From contig NZ_JAAMQM010000006.1 in assembly GCF_013523055.1 (NCBI RefSeq), positions 186,001 through 250,000 on the forward strand: a DNA stretch of 64,000 bases. The letters run 5' to 3'. How positions within the stretch are numbered: position 1 is the stretch's first letter; every line of letters starts with the position of its first letter. The notes under the pieces are model-generated. The model was not told the DNA's origin and ran no database searches. It saw only the letters and a list, made by a program, of their open reading frames with translations. The position numbers and the translations under genes were made by a program. The DNA is from Pseudomonas capeferrum. GTDB lineage: Bacteria > Pseudomonadota > Gammaproteobacteria > Pseudomonadales > Pseudomonadaceae. Shown here one piece after another: positions 27,427 through 36,618 of this stretch.

Positions 27427-29109
27427 CTACAAGGTCGACAAAAAGGCACTGTTACTGGCCTGCCACTCGATGATGTCCACCCGGATACGCTTCTTGTCCA
27501 GCTTGCCGACACTGGTCTTGGGAATTTCCGTAACAAGGGCGATCTGACTCGGAATCGCCCATTTGTTTATATGGCCCTGCTCGACGAATGGCTTGAGATG
27601 CTCCTTGAGCGCCCGCGCATCGATGCTTTGCAACGGATGCACGACCAACAGGGCAAAGGGTCGTTCGCCCCATTGGGGGTCCGCCACACCCACCACGGCC
27701 ACCTCGCGGACCGCCGGGTGCCGGCTGATGAGGTCCTCGAGGTCGAGCGAGGACACCCATTCGCCGCCTGTCTTGATCACATCCTTGATACGGTCGCGTA
27801 TGTCGATGAAGCCCATGCTGTCGAGGGTGGCCACGTCACCGGTGTGCAGCCAGCCGCCCTCCCACAGCTCCAGGCTTTTTTCCGGTTCGCGGAAGTAGCC
27901 CATGCTCAACCAAGGCGCGCGCAACACCAGTTCGCCCTGGGTTTCGCCATCGGCGGGCAGGAAGTTGCCCTCGCAATCCATGATCGCGGCCTCGACCAAT
28001 GGCACGGGTACGCCTGCCTTGATGCGGTAGCTGATTCGCTCCTCTTCGGTCCCGGCCTGCAGTTCATCATTGAGGTGCGCGCAGGAAATCAACGGACAGG
28101 TTTCCGACATGCCATAGGCAGCGGTGAGCTGGATGCCGCGAGCCTTGGCGGTTTCGTAGAGGGCCCGGTTGAGCGCGCTACCGCCGATGATGATCTTCCA
28201 TCCGCCGAAATCCAGCCCTTGCGCGGCCTTGCAGTTGATCAGCATCTGCAGGATGGTCGGTACGCAGTGGGAGAAGGTCACCTTTTCCTTGCGCCATAGC
28301 TCGACCAGCAATTCAGGATCGTAACGTCCCGGATAGACCTGCTTGAGCCCGAGCATGGTAGCGGCATAGGGGATGCCCCAGGCATGTACGTGGAACATGG
28401 GCGTGATGGGCATGTACACATCGTTGCTGCCGAACAGGCGTACGCTATCGATGCTACCGGTCACCGACGTCTCGGCCAGCGTGTGCAAGACCAACTGGCG
28501 GTGTGTGAAGTACACGCCCTTGGGGTTGCCTGTGGTACCGGTCGTGTAGAAGGTGGTGGCAACCGAATTCTCGTCGAAGTCCGGAAAGTCATAGTGCGGG
28601 CTCGCGGCGGCGAGCAGTTGCTCGTATTCGCCGACCAGGGCGGGCAGCTCGGCAGTCTTGTCCTCGCCATCGGTCAGCAGCAGGGTCTTTTCTACCGTGG
28701 TCAGCTGACCGGCGATCGCCTGGTACAGACCGACGAAATCGCTGTTGACCAGCACGAAACGATCTTCGGCATGGTTCATGGTGTAGAGCACCTGCTCCGG
28801 CGAGAGGCGTACATTGATGGTGTGGACCACCGCGCCGATCATCGGGATGGCGAACATGCACTCCAGGTAGCGATGACTGTCCCAGTCCATGACCGCCACG
28901 GTATCACCGGCCTTCACGCCCGCCTCGCTCAGCACATTGGCCAGGCGGGCGATGCGTTCGTTCAGTTGCAGGTAACTAAAGCGCAGCTGGTCGCGGTAGA
29001 CGATCTCGCGAGTCTTTTCGTAACGACTGCCAGACATCAACAGGCGCTTGATCAGCAGGGGAAAGGAATAGGCACCTTCGGTAGGCGCAATGATGCGAGT
29101 CTGCAGCAT
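27427..29109 (-). CDS. Medium/long-chain fatty acyl-CoA synthetase (AlkK/FadD-like)
   Basis: A 560-residue ANL-superfamily adenylate-forming enzyme. The AMP/ATP-binding loop TTFYTTGTTGNPKGVYFTH, the A5 motif TAAYGMSETCPL, the A7 motif LHTGDVATLDSMGFIDIRDR and a C-terminal lysine motif KTSVGKLDKKRIR are all present, so it should be active. By recall the P. putida orthologue acts on medium-chain fatty acids. I chose ATG 29109 (MLQTRIIAP); 11 further in-frame residues upstream lack similarity. Location suggests co-regulation with the DUF1329/DUF1302 pair. Confidence 0.88.
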   Translation of the reverse strand: MLQTRIIAPTEGAYSFPLLIKRLLMSGSRYEKTREIVYRDQLRFSYLQLNERIARLANVLSEAGVKAGDTVAVMDWDSHRYLECMFAIPMIGAVVHTINVRLSPEQVLYTMNHAEDRFVLVNSDFVGLYQAIAGQLTTVEKTLLLTDGEDKTAELPALVGEYEQLLAAASPHYDFPDFDENSVATTFYTTGTTGNPKGVYFTHRQLVLHTLAETSVTGSIDSVRLFGSNDVYMPITPMFHVHAWGIPYAATMLGLKQVYPGRYDPELLVELWRKEKVTFSHCVPTILQMLINCKAAQGLDFGGWKIIIGGSALNRALYETAKARGIQLTAAYGMSETCPLISCAHLNDELQAGTEEERISYRIKAGVPVPLVEAAIMDCEGNFLPADGETQGELVLRAPWLSMGYFREPEKSLELWEGGWLHTGDVATLDSMGFIDIRDRIKDVIKTGGEWVSSLDLEDLISRHPAVREVAVVGVADPQWGERPFALLVVHPLQSIDARALKEHLKPFVEQGHINKWAIPSQIALVTEIPKTSVGKLDKKRIRVDIIEWQASNSAFLSTL

Positions 29110-29291
29110 GGGAGTCCCTTTTCTGGCGTACAGCCGTGGCAAATCAGGACCTTACTCTAGAGCGGAGCACAGCAGGCCAAATCAGCCGAAGGAATGATTC
29201 GACTTGTGCAGGTATGAGTCATGCCCGAACTTGTCGGGCATCAGTGGGCGCGGACGAAGTGACGCCTTCCTCCCGCCAAACCCAGCAACCT

Positions 29292-29921
29292 TCAATGCAT
29301 TTCGGTAAAGGCAATCTTGATGCCCAAGCCTACCAGCACGGCCCCCATGGCCCGGTCGAACCAGTGCCCCATGCGGGCGAAACCTGCACGCACACGCTGC
29401 TGGCTGAACAGCATGGCTACCAGGCAGAACCAGAAGCCGGTCGCCACTGCCAGGTAAACGCCGTAGCCGGCCTGCACCAGCAGAGGGGTATGCGGGTCGA
29501 TGACCACGGTGAACAAGGACAGAAAGAACAATGTGGCCTTGGGGTTCAGGCCATTGGTCATGAATCCGGCAACATAAGCCGCGCGAGGGCTGCGCGCGGT
29601 TTCCGTTACCGCTGTCTGATCCGCACCCGCCTTGGCTGGACCCGCACGCAGGGCCTTGATACCGATGTACAGCAAGTAGGCCGCCGCCAGCCATTTGAGC
29701 GCATTGAACAGCACGATCGACTGGGACACGATCAACCCGATGCCCAGCAGCGAATAACCGACATGCACGAAGATCGCGGTCCCTACGCCCAAGGCGGTCC
29801 AAGTACCGGCGCGTCGCCCATGAGCCACGCTTTCGCGAACCACGACGGCGAAATCCGGGCCTGGACTGGCTACGGCCAGCAGGTGAATGAGGGCAACGGT
29901 GAGAAATTCAGCCCAGTACAT
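29292..29921 (-). CDS. LysE/RhtB-family amino acid exporter
   Basis: A 209-residue, six-helix inner-membrane exporter. The N-terminal AVASPGPDFAVVVRESVAHGRRAG is the LysE/RhtB signature, and GFMTNGLNPKATLFFLSLF is the conserved central motif. The substrate (threonine, homoserine or another amino acid) cannot be told. The start at 29921 has AAGGAG eight bases upstream; the frame stays open upstream without similarity. It is divergent from the dehydrogenase gene. Confidence 0.9.
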   Translation of the reverse strand: MYWAEFLTVALIHLLAVASPGPDFAVVVRESVAHGRRAGTWTALGVGTAIFVHVGYSLLGIGLIVSQSIVLFNALKWLAAAYLLYIGIKALRAGPAKAGADQTAVTETARSPRAAYVAGFMTNGLNPKATLFFLSLFTVVIDPHTPLLVQAGYGVYLAVATGFWFCLVAMLFSQQRVRAGFARMGHWFDRAMGAVLVGLGIKIAFTEMH

Positions 29922-30099
29922 GGGGCAGGCTCCTTGCAATAATTGGATACAGACATCCCAGACTAACCCTTGGTAGCCAAAGGCGACAGGTACAGTTGCC
30001 TGCCAATTGCGTTTCGGGAAAGACATTGACGCTCTTTGCCCGCGCCCGCGAAACTCCCATGCCACAGAAGTCTGTCTTCCCACTGCCACCGGAGTTCCC

Positions 30100-31065
30100 A
30101 TGCCAAGCCCGCGACGTGCCGTGTTCCTCGACCACCAGTCCCTCGATCTGGGTGATCTCGACCTCAGTGCCCTCGAAAACCAGTTCGACAGCCTGCAATG
30201 CTACCCGGCGACTTCCCCGGCCGAGGTCGCCGCACGCGTTCAAGATGCTCAAGTGGTCATTAGCAACAAGGTCATGCTCGATGCCGCAACCCTAGCGGCG
30301 AACCCTCAATTGCAACTGATCCTGGTCGCTGCCACCGGCACCAACAACGTCGACCTGCAAGCCGCGCGAGCCCAGGGCATCACGGTGTGCAACTGCCAGG
30401 GCTACGGTACGCCTTCGGTCGCCCAGCACACCTTGACGCTGCTGCTGGCACTGGCCACGCGCCTGTGCGACTACCAGCGGGCGGTCGCCGAAGGCCGTTG
30501 GGCAAAGGCCAGCCAGTTCTGCCTGCTGGATTTCCCTATCGTCGAGCTGGAAGGCAAGACCTTGGGCCTGCTGGGTCACGGCGAGCTGGGTGGTGCAGTC
30601 GCCCGCCTGGCCGAAGCCTTCGGCATGCGCGTGCTAAGCGGGCAGATCCCCGGTCGCCCGGCCCGCGATGACCGGCTGCCGCTGGCAGCGTTGCTGCCGC
30701 AGGTCGACGCGCTGACCCTGCATTGCCCGCTCACCGAACAGACCCGGCACATGATCGGCGCGCGCGAGCTGGCGCTGCTCAAGCCAGGCGCGCTGGTAGT
30801 CAATACCGCTCGCGGTGGCCTGATCGACGAGCAGGCACTGGCCGACGCGCTACGCAGTGGTCATCTGGGTGGCGCCGCTACGGACGTGCTGACGGTCGAG
30901 CCGCCGGTCGATGGCAACCCTCTGCTGGACGCGAGCGTACCTCGACTGATCGTCACGCCTCACAGCGCCTGGGGCGCGGTGGAGTCTCGCCAACGCATCG
31001 TCGGGCAACTGGTCGAGAATGCACAGGCGTTCTTTGCCGGACAGGCACGGCGAGTGGTCAGCTAA
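30100..31065 (+). CDS. D-2-hydroxyacid dehydrogenase (hydroxypyruvate/glyoxylate reductase type)
   Basis: A 321-residue NAD(P)-dependent enzyme. The Rossmann loop is LGLLGHGELGGAVARLA, and the catalytic Arg, Glu and His lie in NTARGGLIDE, a downstream DVLTVEPP and TPHSAWGA. The likely role is reduction of hydroxypyruvate or glyoxylate to glycerate or glycolate; the P. putida homologue is annotated hprA. The start at ATG 30100 follows GGAG. The following rsmC begins 51 bp downstream with its own strong Shine-Dalgarno. Confidence 0.88.
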   Translation: MPSPRRAVFLDHQSLDLGDLDLSALENQFDSLQCYPATSPAEVAARVQDAQVVISNKVMLDAATLAANPQLQLILVAATGTNNVDLQAARAQGITVCNCQGYGTPSVAQHTLTLLLALATRLCDYQRAVAEGRWAKASQFCLLDFPIVELEGKTLGLLGHGELGGAVARLAEAFGMRVLSGQIPGRPARDDRLPLAALLPQVDALTLHCPLTEQTRHMIGARELALLKPGALVVNTARGGLIDEQALADALRSGHLGGAATDVLTVEPPVDGNPLLDASVPRLIVTPHSAWGAVESRQRIVGQLVENAQAFFAGQARRVVS

Positions 31066-31116
31066 ACGCCTCTGGCCTCTGCTAAACTGCGCCACTTTTT
31101 TCAGGAGGCGCTGCCC

Positions 31117-32115
31117 ATGGACCCGCGCAGTGAAGTGCTGCTTCGCCAGGCCGAACTGTTTCAAGGCCCCTTGCTGCTTGCCGGCTTGCCCGCAGATGAC
31201 CTGCTCGGGCACCTGGCGGGCGCCAATGGCTGGAGCTGGCACGCGGGTGACCAGGCCCAGCTCGACAGCCGCTTCGCCGGTCGTAGCCACCATGGCGTGA
31301 CCGTGCCGGAGGTGCCCTTCGAGGCAGCGGTGCTGTTCCTGCCCAAGTCGCGCGATCTCGCGGCCTACCTGCTCAATGCCCTGGCGTCCCGCCTGGGCGG
31401 GCGCGAATTGTATCTGGTGGGCGAAAAGCGCGGAGGTATCGAAGGCGCCGCCAAGCAGCTCCACGCCTTCGGCACGCCGCGCAAGCTCGACAGCGCCCGT
31501 CATTGTCAGCTCTGGAAGGTCACGGTGGAGCACGCGCCAGAGCCCAAGGCGCTGGAAGACCTGGCGGAGCGCTTCGAGCTACCCCTGATCGATGGCCCCT
31601 TGCAGGTTGTCAGCCTGCCGGGCGTATTCAGCCACGGTCGCCTTGACCGCGGCACGGCCCTGCTGCTGGAACACCTCGATCACCTGCCGGTCGGGCCAGT
31701 GCTGGATTTCGGTTGCGGAGCCGGAGTGCTTGGCGCGGCAGTCAAGCGTCGTTACCCGGACAGTCAGCTCACCCTGCTGGATGTCGATGCGTTCGCCGTG
31801 GCCAGCAGTCGCCTGACACTTGCCGCCAACGGCCTGGAAGCAGAGGTCATCAGTGGCGACGGTATCGATGCGGCGCCCTCCGAGCTGGCCGTTATCCTGA
31901 GTAACCCACCGTTCCACACAGGCGTTCATACCAACTATCACGCTTCGGAAAGCCTGCTGCAAAAATCACGCGATCATCTTCGAAAAGGTGGTGAACTAAG
32001 ACTCGTAGCCAACAGCTTCCTACGCTATCAGCCGCTTATCGAAAACGCGCTGGGAACCTGTACAACCCGAGCCGAAGCGAACGGTTTCAGGATTTACCAG
32101 GCGACACGCGCTTAA
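31117..32115 (+). CDS. rsmC: 16S rRNA (guanine-N2)-methyltransferase G1207
   Basis: A 332-residue two-domain protein: a degenerate N-terminal methyltransferase-like domain (1-160) and an active C-terminal SAM-binding domain with [15 protein letters not shown] (about 193-207) and the catalytic motif SNPPFHTGV (about 265). It methylates G1207 of 16S rRNA in the small subunit. AGGAGG precedes the ATG at ideal spacing. The stop lies about 40 bp before the Mn riboswitch of the next gene. Confidence 0.94.
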   Translation: MDPRSEVLLRQAELFQGPLLLAGLPADDLLGHLAGANGWSWHAGDQAQLDSRFAGRSHHGVTVPEVPFEAAVLFLPKSRDLAAYLLNALASRLGGRELYLVGEKRGGIEGAAKQLHAFGTPRKLDSARHCQLWKVTVEHAPEPKALEDLAERFELPLIDGPLQVVSLPGVFSHGRLDRGTALLLEHLDHLPVGPVLDFGCGAGVLGAAVKRRYPDSQLTLLDVDAFAVASSRLTLAANGLEAEVISGDGIDAAPSELAVILSNPPFHTGVHTNYHASESLLQKSRDHLRKGGELRLVANSFLRYQPLIENALGTCTTRAEANGFRIYQATRA

Positions 32116-32154
32116 AACAAGGCTTGCCGAAACGGATTTGCCTAGGCAGAATCC

Positions 32155-32266
32155 GCTCCGTCCTAGGGGAGTAGTCTCCCGCGAGCACCCTGCTCGCCCG
32201 GCACGCGTCAACATACTTGGCCCACAGGCCATGGCGCGTGCGACCCGCGGTCCGCGCAGACGGATC
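32155..32266 (+). ncRNA. yybP-ykoY (Mn2+) riboswitch aptamer
   Basis: Both conserved loops of this class are present in the right order: TAGGGGAGTAG at 32164-32174 and GTCAACATACTTGG at 32207-32220. A closing P1 stem can be drawn from CCGTC (32158-32162) with GACGG (32259-32263). It lies before a UPF0016 (TMEM165-like) gene, a family known to export Mn2+ and known to be controlled by this riboswitch. Covariance-model confirmation was not possible here. Confidence 0.88.
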
Positions 32267-32281
32267 CAGGTTTGACAAGAC

Positions 32282-32330
32282 CTATGACACGCACACCTTA
32301 CCCGGGGCGGGAAGGTCGTACGTGTCATAG
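32282..32330 (+). promoter_or_regulatory. Expression-platform hairpin after the Mn riboswitch
   Basis: CTATGACACG (32282-32291) pairs with CGTGTCATAG (32321-32330), and an inner ACCTT/AAGGT segment extends the stem. No T-run follows and the hairpin is close to the ribosome-binding site of the next gene, so translational control or a rho-dependent switch seems more likely than an intrinsic terminator. Confidence 0.5.
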
Positions 32331-32360
32331 CCGTGTCGACCCGCCCCTTTAGGAAACCTG

Positions 32361-32948
32361 ATGCTGGAATCTCTTCTTATCCCAACCGCAGTTGTCGCGC
32401 TTGCCGAAATCGGTGACAAGACGCAGTTGCTGGCGCTCATTCTTGCAGCTCGATTTCGCAAGCCCTGGCCGATCATTGCCGGCATCGTCGCCGCCACCTT
32501 GGCCAACCATGCAGCGGCGGGCGCGGTGGGGGCCTGGGTCAGTGGTTTCTTCAGTACGACGGTGCTGCACTGGATACTTGCCGCCAGCTTTGCCGCGACC
32601 GCGCTCTGGACGCTTGTGCCAGACAAGATGGACGATGACGAAGCTGGCGCGGCTCGCCGGTTCGGGCCATTCCTGACGACCTTGATTGCGTTCTTTCTCG
32701 CCGAGATCGGGGACAAGACGCAGGTCGCTACCGTGATGCTCGCGGCGCAGTACCCAGATCTGATCATGGTCATTATCGGGACGACGCTGGGGATGTTGAT
32801 TGCTAACGTGCCGGTCGTGCTGGCGGGGAATTTTGCGGCGGACAAGTTGCCGCTTACCTTGATACGGCGATTGGCTTCGGCGGCCTTCTTTGTTCTGGCG
32901 GGAGTGGCGGTTTATTCGGCGATGCAGGCTAGCGGCTGGGTGGGTTGA
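32361..32948 (+). CDS. UPF0016/TMEM165-family manganese exporter
   Basis: A 195-residue inner-membrane protein of about six helices. The duplicated family motif E-x-G-D-K-T occurs as EIGDKTQ at residues 16-22 and again at 115-121, the expected inverted-repeat arrangement. Family members export Mn2+ (or Ca2+/Mn2+ in eukaryotes). The Mn-sensing riboswitch upstream directly supports a role in relieving manganese excess. Confidence 0.92.
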   Translation: MLESLLIPTAVVALAEIGDKTQLLALILAARFRKPWPIIAGIVAATLANHAAAGAVGAWVSGFFSTTVLHWILAASFAATALWTLVPDKMDDDEAGAARRFGPFLTTLIAFFLAEIGDKTQVATVMLAAQYPDLIMVIIGTTLGMLIANVPVVLAGNFAADKLPLTLIRRLASAAFFVLAGVAVYSAMQASGWVG

Positions 32949-33129
32949 GAGCGCTGCTCGACTCGTCCGAAACGTGAGCGACCTGGTTATCCAGATCTAT
33001 TGCTGTCGCTGTAGATCTTGATCTACCGCCCCATTCCAGCAGGCCGAGCGGGGCTGGCAGATCAACAGCCAGAGCAAGAGCAGCTTCGTGTGTAGCGCGC
33101 CAACCTGCTCTTCCAGTGAAACCGTAACC

Positions 33130-33945
33130 TTACTTCCTGGCCTGCTCGTAAAGCGGCATCACCTTCGGTATCGCCGCCTGCAAGGAAGCGATCCGGCTGG
33201 AGGACGCCGGGTGAGTACTCATGAACTCCGGCTGAGAACCACCCGATGCCTGGCTCATCTTGTTCCACAAGGTGATGGCAGCATTCGGGTCGTACCCGGC
33301 CCGAGCCGAAAGCTCAAGGCCGATCAGGTCGGCTTCGTTTTCGTTGGACCGGCTGTTAGGAAGGGTCAGAGAGTACTGCACGACGGTATCGGCCAGGGCG
33401 AGACTGTCTTGCCCCAGACCAAGCAACGCGCCCGCACCCTGGCGAGCCATCTGCACACCATAGGCCTTGGACATGGCCTCGCGCCCATGCTCGCGCAGGG
33501 CATGGGCAATTTCATGCCCCATCACCGCGGCAAGCTCGTCATCGGTCAGCTTGAGCTGCTCGATAAGACCGCTGTAGACGAAGATCTTGCCTCCAGGCCC
33601 ACAGTTGGCGTTGAGCTCGTCGCTCTTGATCAGGTTCACTTCCCACTGCCATTGGGCCGCATCCGGACGGAACTGCGGGGCCTGGGCGATCAGGCGGTTG
33701 GCAATGGCCTGGACGCGCTTGGCGTTGGCACTGGTCTTGTCCAGGTCACCCTTGCTCGAAGCTTCTCCCAGGGTCTCCTGGTACGACTGGGCATACATCT
33801 GATTGACCTGGTCGGTCGACAGCATGCTGAACATGTACTGCTTGCGCTCGACGCCGACGGAGCCGCCGCTGGTCGTATTAACCGCCTGACAGCCGCCCAG
33901 TACGACACTGGCACCCAGCAGGCCGGCCAAAAATGTTTTACGCAT
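33130..33945 (-). CDS. M48-family metallopeptidase lipoprotein (LoiP/YggG-like)
   Basis: A 271-residue lipoprotein peptidase. The lipobox is VLGGC (Cys19); the zinc motif HEIAH is at residues 144-148 with the third ligand in NENEADLIG. It should act on the periplasmic side of the outer membrane in envelope quality control. ATG 33945 (MRKTFLAG) has AAGGAG seven bases before it, better than an in-frame GTG at 33951. The upstream 180-bp gap 32949-33129 shows no gene. Confidence 0.9.
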   Translation of the reverse strand: MRKTFLAGLLGASVVLGGCQAVNTTSGGSVGVERKQYMFSMLSTDQVNQMYAQSYQETLGEASSKGDLDKTSANAKRVQAIANRLIAQAPQFRPDAAQWQWEVNLIKSDELNANCGPGGKIFVYSGLIEQLKLTDDELAAVMGHEIAHALREHGREAMSKAYGVQMARQGAGALLGLGQDSLALADTVVQYSLTLPNSRSNENEADLIGLELSARAGYDPNAAITLWNKMSQASGGSQPEFMSTHPASSSRIASLQAAIPKVMPLYEQARK

Positions 33946-34065
33946 GAACACACTCCTTTTTACATGCCGCGTATCCTAGGCCGAGATTGCACCCAGGACT
34001 ATAACCACGAGGAAGATTTCTCGCCCTTTTCAGGACACCGTCGGCCATGGGCCAACCCGAATCCA

Positions 34066-34686
34066 TTAACCCGGAGTCAGGCACTCCGGGCCATCGAGCT
34101 TGGGATCATTGACGAAATTGGCCAGCACTCGTTCCCGAAGAGTCGACGGAGGGCGCGCCAGCAGTTCCTGGATTCGTGGCAATGGCGTCGCCGGATCGAG
34201 CCAGGCGGCCTGCGCCGCTTCGTCGAGAATCAATGGCCTGCGCTGGTTCATCGCGGCCTGGGTGACGACGGCGCAACTCAGCCAGACCTGTTCCTGGACC
34301 GGATAAGCCTCCCATATCGCCGCGAAGAACAGGGAAGCACCCTCGCCCGGGGTCAGCCAGTAGGGGCGTTTGCGGGCACTGCCGCGCCATTCGTAGAAAC
34401 CGTTGGCCGGCATCAGACAGCGTCGCAAGCGCAGGGCTTCGCGGAACATCGGTTGCTCGGCAAGGGTTTCGGCGCGGGCATGCGCCGGCGTGCGCGAGAG
34501 GTCGGTCAACCAGGGCGGGGTCAGCCCCCAGCGGGCCAGGGCCAGCTCCGGCGCGCCTTCGACCTGGCGCTGGATCAGCACCTGGGCGCCGGGCGAGATA
34601 TTCCATTGCGCCTGATGCCCGACTGGAAAACCCGGCAATGCAGCAAAGGCCGGGGACCAGCGAAACAGGGCGTAGCGTCCACACAT
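34066..34686 (-). CDS. SRAP (SOS response-associated peptidase) protein with altered active site
   Basis: A 206-residue YedK/HMCES-family protein, which covalently shields abasic sites in single-stranded DNA through Cys2. Cys2 (MCGRYALF) and the catalytic Glu99 (ANGFYEW) are present. The Asn expected in the INAR motif is His69 (PAHARAET), and the His expected before RMP/RRP is Asn147 (MNQRRPLIL); in E. coli YedK these are Asn75 and His160. The start is fixed at ATG 34686 because Cys2 must follow the initiator. Confidence 0.88.
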   Translation of the reverse strand: MCGRYALFRWSPAFAALPGFPVGHQAQWNISPGAQVLIQRQVEGAPELALARWGLTPPWLTDLSRTPAHARAETLAEQPMFREALRLRRCLMPANGFYEWRGSARKRPYWLTPGEGASLFFAAIWEAYPVQEQVWLSCAVVTQAAMNQRRPLILDEAAQAAWLDPATPLPRIQELLARPPSTLRERVLANFVNDPKLDGPECLTPG

Positions 34687-34699
34687 GGCGATATACAAC

Positions 34700-34960
34700 C
34701 TAGCAAATCAGGGTTCCGGGAAAACTCTCCGGTTCGTCGCCAGCAAGTGGCTGGGCGGCATTGTACGCGTCGATCAGTTGCCGTGCGCACCCGGCCTGCT
34801 CGTCGTCGACCACCAGGCCCAGCACCCCTTGCAATGGCAGGTCGCCCATGGCACCCATCAAGTCGCGCCCGACCAGATGCACGGGGATACCTTCGCTGGC
34901 CAGCATGAGAATCAACACTTCGGCCTCCATGAGGCTTTCAGGTTCGTAGATCCGCCGCAT
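34700..34960 (-). CDS. DUF2007 putative signal-transducing protein
   Basis: An 86-residue protein with the DUF2007 pattern RRIYEPESLMEAEVLILMLASEGIPVHLVG and a LQGVLGLVVDDEQAGCARQLID end. Function unknown; the fold resembles small ACT/PII-like ligand-binding domains. Its ATG overlaps the TGA of the CPXCG gene, so the two are coupled. Confidence 0.85.
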   Translation of the reverse strand: MRRIYEPESLMEAEVLILMLASEGIPVHLVGRDLMGAMGDLPLQGVLGLVVDDEQAGCARQLIDAYNAAQPLAGDEPESFPGTLIC

Positions 34961-35145
34961 CAGGCATCATCCTCGCGCCTGACGTCGAGCATCCACTCGT
35001 CGCCCTGTACCTGCAGGATGAAGATGATCGGTTGGCAGCAGACCTGGCAATCCTCGGTGTATTGCTGGTCGCCCCCGGAGAGATCGACCGTGGTCTCGAC
35101 CGGCTCACCACAATAAGGACAATAGTAGGTCTCGTTTTCCAGCAT
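34960..35145 (-). CDS. CPXCG-motif cysteine-rich protein
   Basis: A 61-residue zinc-ribbon-like protein with CPYCGEPVE near the N terminus and CQVCCQPI in the middle, the pair of CxxC knuckles typical of this small family. Function unknown. It is the first gene of a two-gene operon with the DUF2007 gene. Confidence 0.88.
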   Translation of the reverse strand: MLENETYYCPYCGEPVETTVDLSGGDQQYTEDCQVCCQPIIFILQVQGDEWMLDVRREDDA

Positions 35146-35263
35146 CGCGGCCTCCGCGGTGACTTGTGCGTATAATCGGCGATCTGTTTACAGGCCCTTG
35201 GCGTGTCCGTACTTTTCGGACCGGCCCTTACCTTATTACCCTAGCCGTTTCCAACAAGAGAGC

Positions 35264-36442
35264 ATGATGGGCGAATTCGATGCCATCCGACCCTACGACG
35301 ACGCTGAGGTCCCTGCCGTTCTGGCACGCCTGCTCAGCGACCCGGCATTCCTCGATATCCTCACTCACTTCCGCTTCCCGCGTGCCGCCGGCGCGTTCGG
35401 CTGGCTGCTCAAGCCGCTGATCGCACGGCGCCTGCGCCAGGAGTTCGCCGGCGTCAGTTGCGTCTCGACCCTGCAGGACAAGGTCGAGCATTACGTCGAC
35501 CAGACCATCGATCGCGCGACCGACGGCGTGACCTATTCCGGCGTCGAGCAGCTCAAGTCCGGGAGCGCCTATCTGTTCCTGGCCAACCATCGCGATATCG
35601 TCATGGATCCCGCGTTCGTCAACTACGCGGTGTACCACGCCGGTCTGCCGACCCCGCGTATCGCCATTGGCGACAACCTGCTGCAGAAGCCGTTCGTCAG
35701 CGACCTGATGCGCCTGAACAAGAGCTTCATCGTCCACCGTTCGATCAGCGGACGTCGCGAGAAGCTGGCGGCGTATCAATTGCTGTCGGCATACATCAAC
35801 CATTCGATCCGCAACGACTGCGTCTCGATCTGGATCGCCCAGGCCGAAGGCCGGGCCAAGGACGGCGACGACCGGACCGATTCGGCCATCCTCAAGATGT
35901 TCCACATGAGCCGCAAGGACGAGCCGTTCGGCGCGGTGATCCAGGGCCTGAACCTGACCCCGGTATCGATCAGCTATGAATACGACCCGTGCGATCAGGC
36001 CAAGGCCCGCGAGTTGTATATCCGCGCCACGACCGGCACGTACAAGAAGACGCCCGGCGAGGACGACAACAGCATTGCGTTGGGCATCACCGGCTACAAG
36101 GGCCGAGTGCATATCAATTTCGCCCAGCCAGTGACACGGTTCTTCGAGGACACCAAGCAATTGGCCGTGGAAATCGACCAGCAGATCCTCGGTGGCTACC
36201 GGCTCTTCCCGGTGCATTATCTGGCGTATGCGCTCTGGAGCGAAGCGAACGCGACACTGCAGGTGCCCAAGGCGGAGCAATTGTTTCCCGCCGACGAGCT
36301 CGCGCGTGCGAAGGCCGAATGGCAACGGCGCCTGGAACTCTGCCCAGCCGAACATCGCCCGTACTTGATCCAGCAGTATGCGACACCTGTGCGCAATCAA
36401 TACCAGGTCAAGGCGCAGCAAGCCCAGGGTCTGGGCGCCTAA
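35264..36442 (+). CDS. 1-acyl-sn-glycerol-3-phosphate acyltransferase-like protein
   Basis: A 392-residue PlsC/GPAT-family acyltransferase. The HX4D catalytic motif is NHRDIVMD (about residues 107-114), preceded by GVEQLKSGSAYLFLA, with the substrate motif INKSF-like RLNKSFIVHRS about 155 and EGRAKDGDDRT about 200. It has no transmembrane helix of note and is longer than PlsC, like the PlsB-related subfamily. It probably acylates a lysophospholipid. The start is ATG 35264 (an ATG three bases on is equivalent); longer frames overlap the promoter region. Confidence 0.82.
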   Translation: MMGEFDAIRPYDDAEVPAVLARLLSDPAFLDILTHFRFPRAAGAFGWLLKPLIARRLRQEFAGVSCVSTLQDKVEHYVDQTIDRATDGVTYSGVEQLKSGSAYLFLANHRDIVMDPAFVNYAVYHAGLPTPRIAIGDNLLQKPFVSDLMRLNKSFIVHRSISGRREKLAAYQLLSAYINHSIRNDCVSIWIAQAEGRAKDGDDRTDSAILKMFHMSRKDEPFGAVIQGLNLTPVSISYEYDPCDQAKARELYIRATTGTYKKTPGEDDNSIALGITGYKGRVHINFAQPVTRFFEDTKQLAVEIDQQILGGYRLFPVHYLAYALWSEANATLQVPKAEQLFPADELARAKAEWQRRLELCPAEHRPYLIQQYATPVRNQYQVKAQQAQGLGA

Positions 36443-36618
36443 GGGCAGCTTCATGGCGTGTGCCGCCTGAAATGGTCATGGCGGCATACACCTGATACGC
36501 GCGGGACAGGAACACGTTTCGTCCCGCCCAAGATCCCTGTTCCAACATCTTTCCACGAGCCGCTGCCTGGCGCTTGCACAGGCGGCTGACGCCCTCGCAC
36601 GACGACCCAGTCGGACGA

